From: Cellvibrio sp.
GTDB taxonomy: Bacteria; Pseudomonadota; Gammaproteobacteria; Pseudomonadales; Cellvibrionaceae
Assembly (NCBI GenBank): GCA_021323495.1
Contig: JAJQJO010000070.1
Location: forward strand, 1 to 11,867
DNA length: 11,867 nucleotides
Direction: 5' to 3'
Both the position numbers and the translations under genes were made by a program. Below, one piece after another: positions 6,067 to 11,867 of this stretch (position 1 is its first letter; each line of letters starts with the position of its first letter). The notes beneath the pieces were generated by a model. It made no database searches. It was not told the DNA's origin and saw only the letters and a program-made list of their open reading frames with translations.

Positions 6067-8484
6067 ATGACAAGTTCTATTCGTTCCCCACAGTTGCGGT
6101 TCATGGCTGAATTGGTGCGCTGCGTAGCAATGGCAGGCGCGCTTTTTATGATGGCCATAATGCCAGCATGGGCTTCTGTACCGGCACATATCTGGTTTGA
6201 CCGCCCGGCCACTAATTGGGAAACAGACGGCTTGCCTATTGGCAACGGCGCTATGGGCGCAGTGATTACCGGTGGTGTAGTACGCGACCAAGTCCAATTC
6301 AATGAAAAAACCCTGTGGACTGGTGGACCGGGTGCTACCGGTTATGACTTTGGATGGCCAGCCCAGCCCCAAACCAATGCTTTGAACCAGGTGCGCGAGA
6401 CTATTGAGCGCGAGGGTTCCATCAGTCCGGAAGCGGCCGCAACCCTGCTCGGGCGCAAAATAACCGCTTATGGGGATTACCAGACGTTCGGTGATTTAAT
6501 TCTTGATCTGCCAAAAGATGACAGCGATGTCATTAATTATCGACGCGAATTATCCCTGGACGAAGGGCAGGTCTCGGTGACTTATGAGCAGGGCGGAGTG
6601 CGTTACCGCCGTGAATACCTGGCCAGTTATCCGGCCGGGGTGATTGCAATCAAGTTCAGCGCTGACCAGCCGGGAAAAATTTCTGTTGCGGCGAGCTTGC
6701 AGGCACCGGATAACCGCACCCTGGTGACCAGGTTTGAAAGTGACCGTTTAATTGCCAGCGGAAAATTGCACGGCAATGGTTTGCAATTTGAAACTCAAGT
6801 CAAATTTCTGCATCAAGGTGGCGAACTGGCAATAATCGAGCAGAAAAAAGTTGCCATAAAAAATGCGGATTCAGTAGTAATTTTATTGGCTGCCGGTACC
6901 GATTATGCGCAGCGTTATCCTGCTTACCGCGGTGAACATCCCCATGCGCGCTTACAAAAAACAATTAACCGCGCGAGCAAAAAAACATTCACGCAATTGC
7001 AACACGAGCATCGACGCGATTATCAGAATCTGTTTGCGCGTGTGAGCCTGGATATCGGTCAGCAAGCGCAGGCTTTACCTACCAACCAATTGCTAGAGGG
7101 CTACAAAAAAGGCGATGCGATTTTGGATCGCAGCCTGGAATCGATTTATTTTCAGTTTGGCCGCTATTTATTAATCGCATCATCGCGCGCCGGTTCGCTG
7201 CCTGCCAATTTGCAAGGGGTATGGAATAACTCCATTACACCGCCGTGGAACGACGACTATCACGTGAACATTAATTTGCAGATGAATTACTGGTTGGCCG
7301 AAACCACAAATCTGCCTGAACTGATGGCTCCCTATTTTGATTTTGTCGATAGTCTTGTTGCTCCGGGAAAAATTGCCGCGCAAAAGGTAGCTGGAGTTAA
7401 TCAGGGTTGGACGCTGTTCCTGAACACCAATATCTGGGGTTTTACCGGTGTGATTGATTGGCCTACCGCGTTCTGGCAGCCAGAAGCATCAGCCTGGCTC
7501 GCGCAACATTATTACGAACATTATTTATTTTCCGGCGATAAAAAATTTCTCCACAAGCGCGCTTACCCATTGATGAAAAGTGCGGCTGAATTTTGGCTCA
7601 CGTTTTTAATTAAAGACCCGCGCGATGGTACATGGATTGTATCGCCCAGTTTTTCACCGGAGCAGGGCCCCTTTACCCGCGGTGCCGCCATGTCGCAACA
7701 AATCGTATTTGATTTGTTGCGCAATACCAGCGAGGCGGCGGCGATTGTGGGCGATAAAAAGTTTGCCCATCAAGTGAATAAAAAATTAGCGCAGCTTGAC
7801 AAGGGTTTGCGTATTGGTTCATGGGGACAGTTACAAGAATGGAAAGAAGATCTCGATGATCCCAAAAATGAACATCGCCATATTTCCCAGTTATTTGCGT
7901 TGCATCCCGGCCATCAAATTGATGCGCATCAGCAGCCGGAATTATTAAACGCCGCACGAACCACATTGAATGCACGTGGCGACGGTGGTACCGGTTGGTC
8001 GCAAGCCTGGAAAGTCAATATGTGGGCGCGCCTGCTGGATGGCAATCGCGCGCATAAAGTGTTGGGCGAACAATTGCAGCGCAGTACCTTGAGTAATTTG
8101 TGGGATAACCATCCTCCCTTTCAAATTGATGGCAACTTTGGCGCAACCGCTGGCATTGCGGAAATGTTGATCCAAAGTCATAACGGCGAATTGCATTTAT
8201 TGCCAGCACTGCCAGCCCAATGGCCCTCCGGTTCTGTGAAAGGGCTGCGCGCACGCGGCGGAATTGTTGTCGATCTGGTGTGGCAAAAAAATGAATTAAC
8301 AAGTGCAGTTATTTATACGCAGCACGCGGGAAAAATTCGCATCAGAACAGCGCGCCCTGGCGCGGACTTTACGCTGGTGGATACAGCGCGGGGCAAAACT
8401 CTGGCACTACTGACAGAAAAAAATACAGGGACATTTACAGCGCATGGAAGTGGCACATATCTCTTGTCCAACAGCCGGAGATAG
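6067..8484 (+). CDS. afc95A: GH95 exo-alpha-L-fucosidase (xyloglucan side chains)
   Basis: This 805-residue glycoside hydrolase family 95 enzyme is predicted to remove alpha-1,2-linked L-fucose, here probably from xyloglucan oligosaccharides, by an inverting mechanism. A signal peptide (residues 1-36, cut after MPAWA) sends it to the periplasm. The N-terminal beta-sandwich starts at about 40 (IWFDRPATNWETDGLPIGNGAMGA). The helical barrel at about 340-700 holds the active site: N401 and N403 in NINLQMNYW, acid E532 in SPSFSPEQG, and D688 in IDGNFGATAG. These correspond to N421, N423, E566 and D766 of Bifidobacterium AfcA. The C-terminal domain (LLPALPAQWPSGSVKGLRARGG) is complete. Some GH95 members act on alpha-L-galactose, so substrate choice is inferred from the TonB receptor and GH35 neighbours. 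The start at 6067 gives a good signal peptide although its ribosome site is weak; M13 (6103) is the alternative. The receptor gene follows after 38 bp, suggesting co-transcription. Confidence 0.9.
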   Translation: MTSSIRSPQLRFMAELVRCVAMAGALFMMAIMPAWASVPAHIWFDRPATNWETDGLPIGNGAMGAVITGGVVRDQVQFNEKTLWTGGPGATGYDFGWPAQPQTNALNQVRETIEREGSISPEAAATLLGRKITAYGDYQTFGDLILDLPKDDSDVINYRRELSLDEGQVSVTYEQGGVRYRREYLASYPAGVIAIKFSADQPGKISVAASLQAPDNRTLVTRFESDRLIASGKLHGNGLQFETQVKFLHQGGELAIIEQKKVAIKNADSVVILLAAGTDYAQRYPAYRGEHPHARLQKTINRASKKTFTQLQHEHRRDYQNLFARVSLDIGQQAQALPTNQLLEGYKKGDAILDRSLESIYFQFGRYLLIASSRAGSLPANLQGVWNNSITPPWNDDYHVNINLQMNYWLAETTNLPELMAPYFDFVDSLVAPGKIAAQKVAGVNQGWTLFLNTNIWGFTGVIDWPTAFWQPEASAWLAQHYYEHYLFSGDKKFLHKRAYPLMKSAAEFWLTFLIKDPRDGTWIVSPSFSPEQGPFTRGAAMSQQIVFDLLRNTSEAAAIVGDKKFAHQVNKKLAQLDKGLRIGSWGQLQEWKEDLDDPKNEHRHISQLFALHPGHQIDAHQQPELLNAARTTLNARGDGGTGWSQAWKVNMWARLLDGNRAHKVLGEQLQRSTLSNLWDNHPPFQIDGNFGATAGIAEMLIQSHNGELHLLPALPAQWPSGSVKGLRARGGIVVDLVWQKNELTSAVIYTQHAGKIRIRTARPGADFTLVDTARGKTLALLTEKNTGTFTAHGSGTYLLSNSRR

Positions 8485-8512
8485 CTTTTGGGGTAGTTCT
8501 ATAATTCTAACT

Positions 8513-8516
8513 GGAG
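8513..8516 (+). promoter_or_regulatory. Ribosome-binding site of the TonB receptor
   Basis: GGAG lies six bases before the ATG at 8523 and is the strongest Shine-Dalgarno sequence in this part of the window. It supports 8523 over the later in-frame Met20 and Met24 codons as the start, even though this gives a long, lysine-rich signal-peptide n-region. Confidence 0.65.
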
Positions 8517-8522
8517 AAGATC

Positions 8523-9710
8523 ATGACAGCTAATAATAAACAACTGTTTAAAAAGCAATTCCTGAAAAAACAATTGCCAATGTATATCAAAATGGCATCG
8601 AGCCTTTCATTGGTCGTTGGTGCTATGGGGGTGGGTTCGCATGCTTTTGCACAAGCGCCAGAGGCCGACGAGCAGGTTGAAGAAGTAATCGTTAGTGGGC
8701 AGCGCGCAAGTATTTTATCGGCGCAGGATGTCAAAAGAAATTCCAATGTCGTTGTAGATTCAATTGTTGCAGAAGACATTGGTAAGTTGCCTGACCGCAG
8801 TGTAACTGAAGCGCTGCAACGTGTACCTGGCGTAACTGTTGGCCGTTATACCAACAACGATGCCGAACATCCGGCAGTAGAAGGTAGCGGTGTTGCAGTG
8901 CGTGGTCTGACGCAAGTACGCGCCGAATTAAACGGTCGCGATGTATTCTCTGCTGCGACTGGTCGCGGCTTAAGTTTTGAAGATGTTCCGGCAGAATTGA
9001 TGTACGCCGTTGACACTTACAAAAGCCCATCGGCCGATATGATCGAAGGTGGTCTGGGCGGTACGGTGAATCTACGTACCCGCATGCCGTTTGATTCGGA
9101 TGGCCAGCAAATCGGTGTGTCTGCAAAAGCAAACTATGGCGATCAGCTGGAAGAAACCAATGGCGAATATTCCGGTTTGTATAGCAATCGCTGGGAAACC
9201 GAAGTAGGTGAATTTGGCATTTTGGTTAACGCTTCCACTTCGGATTTGGCCAGCCGTTCTGATCAGGTTTATACCCGCCCTTATTTGCCACGCACAATTA
9301 ATGGTGAAGATGTATGGGTAACCAAAGGTGTGGATTGGCGTCGCAACGATTACCACAGTACCCGTGAAGGTGGCTACCTCGCATTGCAGTGGGCACCAAA
9401 TGACGAAACGGAAGTGTATTTCACGACCTTCCAAAGCAAACACGATACTGTCTACGACGAAAACGCATTCTTCCTGGAAGGTGCAAACGGCGATCAGGCA
9501 CTTGTACCTACTGCCGATAACGATTGGATCTATTCTTCTAACGGTGCTTTAACTTCGGGCACTGCAACTGTTGCAAACCCTGCGCAATGGGGGCTTGATT
9601 TTGGTACCAGTACTCGTTGGGCAAACAACACGTCTGAAACAACTGATTACTCCACCGGTGTTAAATGGTCGCCGGACGATCACTGGAAATTTGCGGCTGA
9701 TTTCCAATAA
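8523..9710 (+). CDS. TonB receptor N-terminal part: signal, TonB box, plug, early barrel
   Basis: This is the 395-residue product that would be made if translation stops at the TAA. It has a long signal peptide with a lysine-rich n-region and a hydrophobic stretch at about 24-43, probably cleaved near HAFA-Q. The TonB box is EEVIVSG at 53-59. The plug domain at about 68-185 contains DIGKLPDRSVTEALQRVPGVTV, VRGL, LNGRDVF, ELMYAVDTYKSPSADMIEGGLGG and TVNLRTRMP. Only the first several barrel strands follow (WETEVGEFGILVNAS, EGGYLALQWAPNDETEVYFT). The product could not close a barrel and would probably be degraded in the periplasm. The extensive plug similarity places it with the Xanthomonas/Caulobacter-type receptors. 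Confidence 0.75.
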   Translation: MTANNKQLFKKQFLKKQLPMYIKMASSLSLVVGAMGVGSHAFAQAPEADEQVEEVIVSGQRASILSAQDVKRNSNVVVDSIVAEDIGKLPDRSVTEALQRVPGVTVGRYTNNDAEHPAVEGSGVAVRGLTQVRAELNGRDVFSAATGRGLSFEDVPAELMYAVDTYKSPSADMIEGGLGGTVNLRTRMPFDSDGQQIGVSAKANYGDQLEETNGEYSGLYSNRWETEVGEFGILVNASTSDLASRSDQVYTRPYLPRTINGEDVWVTKGVDWRRNDYHSTREGGYLALQWAPNDETEVYFTTFQSKHDTVYDENAFFLEGANGDQALVPTADNDWIYSSNGALTSGTATVANPAQWGLDFGTSTRWANNTSETTDYSTGVKWSPDDHWKFAADFQ

Positions 9711-9776
9711 GTAAAAGCAGAGGCAACCTCTGACGACTACACGCTGGGTTTAAAAGTTATTCCAGTAGAAGCTTTT

Positions 9777-11462
9777 ATGGATGGTATTGGAACCGAAACT
9801 CCATCGATGTTAATTGATGAAAGTTACATGTCGAATTATGCCAACTACAGCCTCGGTCAGGAGATGACTCATTTCGTGCGCAGCGAAGCGGACTCCAAAG
9901 CGGGGCGTTTTGATGCGGAATATAATTTTGATGACTCAGTATTAAAATCCGTAAAAGCCGGTGTGCGTTACGCTGAAAAAACTGCCGACAATATCGATAC
10001 CGGCTATGACTGGAATACTCGCTACGCGACCTGGTTTACTCTGCAAGATTGGAGTTCTTACGACAAAAATACGTTGCCTAAAGTTACTGCAGATCAAGCA
10101 GCAGATTACCTGACGCTCTATTCATTTGATAATTTCCAACGCGGAGATGTTGCCGTTCCTGCTGCAGGTTATTTATATTCAAGTGCAGCGGTAAAAGATT
10201 TTGTTGCAACTACCAATGCAGTTAATGGTGACCCGACAACAACCTGTGCGATCTATCAATCATGGATTTGTGATTCTATTTATCCAGACGCTAACCGCTT
10301 GGCCGATCCTGCGTACCGAAATACTCAGGATGAAACCTCATTTGCAATGTACATGATGGCTAATTTTGCCTTTGAAGACCTGGCCATGCCTATCGATGGT
10401 AATGTTGGGATTCGTGTTGTGCAGACAGATAATGTGTCGCACGGTTACCTGGTTATTAATGAAGTCTCTATACCTGAAACTGGGGAAGTGGTTCTGCCTG
10501 CTTCGGAATCAGATATTGATGCTAACAATAGCTACTCTCACGTATTGCCAAGCTTAAACCTAAGGCTGCAAGCAACAGAGGATTTGTTTGTCCGTTTTGC
10601 GGCATCAAAAGCTGTCTGGGCACCTAAGTTTTCCGACTTGCAGGCGCGCATGACGGTATCAGGTGAAGTGACTAATGACGGTGTATTGCAGTTTAATCTC
10701 AATCAGGATACCAATCCCTACCTAGAGCCTATGACAGCCAATCAGTTTGATATTTCTGCTGAATGGTATTTTGATGAAAGCGGCGGTATGGCGCATTTAG
10801 CTCTGTTTAAAAAAGATGTGTCTGACTTCTTCAGGAAGGGAACAACACCGTTCACTATTCCGGCTGGTGATGGACAAAGTATCAGCGGTACTGCCACCTG
10901 GTTGGACAATATGGGAACGGGTGAAATCAATGGTGTTGAAATTGGAGCAAGTAAATTCTTCGATTCATTGCCCGCGCCGTTTGATGGTTTAGGTATTCAA
11001 GCAAACTATACTTATATCGATAGCAAAATGGATGTGCCGCCAGCGGCAGCTCCGGTTGATACCGACAGATCTAGCTATACTGATGAGCTGCCTATGGAGC
11101 AGTTATCGGAAAACTCGTTCAACATCATTGGTATGTATGAAAAGAATAACTTCTCTGCACGTTTGGCTTATTCATGGAGAAGTGAGTACCTGGTAGCGGT
11201 TGGTTCAAACGGATTTAATCCAGACTTTATCGGTGAGCCTGCTGGTAAAGCGGCCATCCCCGTTTACAACGATGATTATGGTCAACTGGATGCATCGATT
11301 AGCTATACCTTCCTGGATAATTATACGGTTACTGCGGAGGCAACCAATCTGCTGCAGGAGAAAACTATTGGTATTATGGATCAAATCGAATCTGGCGATA
11401 ATGTTGCGTATTCCTATGCACAGGATGCTCGCTTTGCAATTGGTATACGCGCCAAGTTTTAA
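9777..11462 (+). CDS. TonB receptor C-terminal barrel part
   Basis: This is the 561-codon stretch from the first ATG after the TAA; the same frame is open from 9711. It carries the remaining barrel strands and extracellular loops. VKAGVRYAEKTADN, SYSHVLPSLNLRLQATEDLFVRFAASKAVWAPKFSDL, NPYLEPMTANQFDISAEWYF and NGVEIGASKFF are all standard receptor motifs. The C-terminus NLLQEKTIGIM...FAIGIRAKF ends with Phe, as outer-membrane barrels do. There is no signal peptide and no clear ribosome site before the ATG, so this is not an independent gene. One loop contains two cysteines (TTTCAIYQSWICDS), which may form a disulphide. Confidence 0.65.
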   Translation: MDGIGTETPSMLIDESYMSNYANYSLGQEMTHFVRSEADSKAGRFDAEYNFDDSVLKSVKAGVRYAEKTADNIDTGYDWNTRYATWFTLQDWSSYDKNTLPKVTADQAADYLTLYSFDNFQRGDVAVPAAGYLYSSAAVKDFVATTNAVNGDPTTTCAIYQSWICDSIYPDANRLADPAYRNTQDETSFAMYMMANFAFEDLAMPIDGNVGIRVVQTDNVSHGYLVINEVSIPETGEVVLPASESDIDANNSYSHVLPSLNLRLQATEDLFVRFAASKAVWAPKFSDLQARMTVSGEVTNDGVLQFNLNQDTNPYLEPMTANQFDISAEWYFDESGGMAHLALFKKDVSDFFRKGTTPFTIPAGDGQSISGTATWLDNMGTGEINGVEIGASKFFDSLPAPFDGLGIQANYTYIDSKMDVPPAAAPVDTDRSSYTDELPMEQLSENSFNIIGMYEKNNFSARLAYSWRSEYLVAVGSNGFNPDFIGEPAGKAAIPVYNDDYGQLDASISYTFLDNYTVTAEATNLLQEKTIGIMDQIESGDNVAYSYAQDARFAIGIRAKF

Positions 11463-11475
11463 TTAAACGGGTGTT

Positions 11476-11506
11476 AAACCTTGCTCCGAAAGGAGCAAGG
11501 TTTTTT
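11476..11506 (+). terminator. Strong intrinsic terminator after the TonB receptor
   Basis: AAACCTTGCTCC (11476-11487) and GGAGCAAGGTTT (11492-11503) form a perfect 12-base-pair stem closed by a GAAA tetraloop, and a T run continues to 11506. It lies 14 bases after the receptor stop codon. It separates the afc95A-receptor transcript from the GH35 gene, which must therefore have its own promoter or depend on read-through. Confidence 0.93.
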
Positions 11507-11658
11507 CATTTTTAAAAATCGGAAATTTTTGTTGCTGTTTTTGTAAACAAGAGTAAAAAGCCGGAAGGCGAAAAACCTTTTTGTGCAAAAATAACTTGTG
11601 TTCGATGAATAAAACTTCAGCTTTTTCAATAGTAAAAACTGCTCAGTATTGAGGTCCT
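11507..11658 (+). promoter_or_regulatory. AT-rich leader and probable promoter region of bgl35A
   Basis: This 152-base non-coding stretch must contain the promoter for the GH35 gene if the terminator is efficient. Visible elements are AAAAAT...ATTTTT near 11514-11530, TTGTAAACAA near 11541-11550, and an inverted repeat TTTTTG-TG-CAAAAA at 11578-11591. I could not assign a convincing -35/-10 pair. A ribosome site (TGAGGT, 11650-11655) precedes the ATG at 11659. Confidence 0.4.
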
Positions 11659-11867
11659 ATGGTTATTGGCTACCGCATCAATTCCTTCGTGCAACCTATG
11701 CTCGCACTATGCTTGTTAATGGTTACTGTGCCTGCATTGGCTGCGTCTCTCCCCGAATTAGTAAATAAAAATGGCCGTCATGCGCTGCTGGTTGATGGTG
11801 CACCTTTTTTAATGCTCGGCGCGCAAACTAATAATTCCAGCAATTATCCTGCTGCATTAAAAGACGT
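11659..11867 (+). CDS. bgl35A: GH35 beta-galactosidase, N-terminal 69 codons, cut by window edge
   Basis: The reading frame starts at ATG 11659 with TGAGGT a few bases upstream and runs off the end of the window. Residues 1-28 form a signal peptide (hydrophobic MLALCLLMVTVPALA, cut near ALA-ASLPE), with no lipobox at the cleavage point. The start of the mature protein reads KNGRHALLVDGAPFLMLGAQ followed by TNNSSNYPAAL. This is the first strand and loop of the GH35 barrel and resembles the C. japonicus Bgl35A subgroup, in which the usual GGExH-type motif is replaced by GAQTNNSS. That enzyme removes galactose from xyloglucan side chains after fucose is gone. The catalytic glutamates lie beyond the window, so function is inferred from this N-terminus and from the fucosidase and receptor next door. 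Confidence 0.8.
   Translation, partial: MVIGYRINSFVQPMLALCLLMVTVPALAASLPELVNKNGRHALLVDGAPFLMLGAQTNNSSNYPAALKD

Larger units (their letters stand above)
8523..11462 (+). pseudogene. TonB-dependent receptor gene interrupted by in-frame TAA
   Basis: Read as one frame this is a 980-codon gene for an outer-membrane TonB-dependent receptor of the carbohydrate-uptake type, probably importing xyloglucan oligosaccharides. Codon 396 (9708-9710) is TAA. The frame is the same on both sides, and the sequence across it reads ADFQ-stop-VKAEATSDDYTLGLKV, which is typical strand-turn-strand receptor sequence with nothing missing. A tyrosine codon (TAT or TAC) changed at its third base would explain it. No frameshift or deletion is visible, and the rest shows no other decay. 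It is therefore a very recent nonsense mutation, a sequencing error, or a gene read through at low level. The gene follows afc95A by 38 bp and ends 14 bases before a strong terminator. A TonB receptor needs its plug and all 22 barrel strands, so neither half should work alone. Confidence 0.8.

Noticed and set aside
5988..6302. 104-codon minus-strand frame over the GH95 start.
   Set aside because: Antisense shadow of the GH95 signal peptide and N-terminus, without protein-like features.
8500..8505. Perfect TATAAT between afc95A and the receptor gene.
   Set aside because: No -35 or extended -10 at workable spacing, and the start would fall at the ribosome site; AT-rich chance match in a 38-bp gap.
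9708..9713. Programmed stop-codon read-through as the explanation of the interrupted receptor.
   Set aside because: UAA is the least leaky stop and no downstream stem-loop or known context is apparent; a point mutation or sequencing error is simpler. Kept only as a minor alternative.
9777..9779. ATG taken as the start of a separate outer-membrane gene.
   Set aside because: The frame is the same as that of the upstream half, there is no signal peptide or ribosome site, and the sequence before the ATG back to the TAA is ordinary receptor sequence.

Overview
The window looks like chromosomal DNA of a Gram-negative, plant-polysaccharide-degrading gammaproteobacterium, most likely Cellvibrio or a close relative. 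The evidence is an outer-membrane phospholipase, a TonB-dependent receptor, and the gene order GH95 alpha-L-fucosidase, TonB-dependent receptor, GH35 beta-galactosidase. As I remember the literature, that is the order of the xyloglucan-utilisation locus of Cellvibrio japonicus (afc95A, TBDT, bgl35A, then xyl31A). No search could be run, so the species remains an inference.

Layout. (1) 1-1946, plus strand: the 3' part of a DUF1631-family gene overlaps a small PilZ-domain gene by four bases (ATGA), so the two are probably translationally coupled. (2) 1955-4068, minus strand: a soluble protein resembling the NIT (nitrate/nitrite-sensing) domain is followed by pldA, which has a plausible promoter of its own. 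PldA converges on the PilZ gene with only 8 bp between them. (3) 4196-5791, plus strand: a flavin-dependent halogenase of the tryptophan-halogenase family, with a candidate promoter whose -10 box lies inside a strong inverted repeat. (4) 5792-6066: a non-coding gap with inverted repeats and AT-rich promoter-like sequence. (5) 6067-11462, plus strand: GH95 alpha-L-fucosidase, then a TonB-dependent receptor gene interrupted by one in-frame TAA at 9708-9710. (6) A very strong intrinsic terminator at 11476-11506 and a 152-bp leader precede the first 69 codons of a GH35 beta-galactosidase, which runs off the window.

How the genes would work together. Xyloglucan oligosaccharides would enter the periplasm through the TonB-dependent receptor. 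The exported GH95 enzyme would remove the alpha-1,2-linked fucose, and the exported GH35 enzyme would then expose xylose by removing the galactose. The main anomaly is that the receptor cannot be made full length from this sequence as written: a single TAA sits where a tyrosine codon would be expected, and the reading frame is otherwise intact on both sides.

I see no CRISPR array, tRNA, rRNA, insertion sequence or phage gene. I do not see a clearly new multi-gene system. The best leads are the interrupted receptor, the halogenase with its operator-like repeat, the stand-alone NIT-like protein and the PilZ protein with an altered signature motif.
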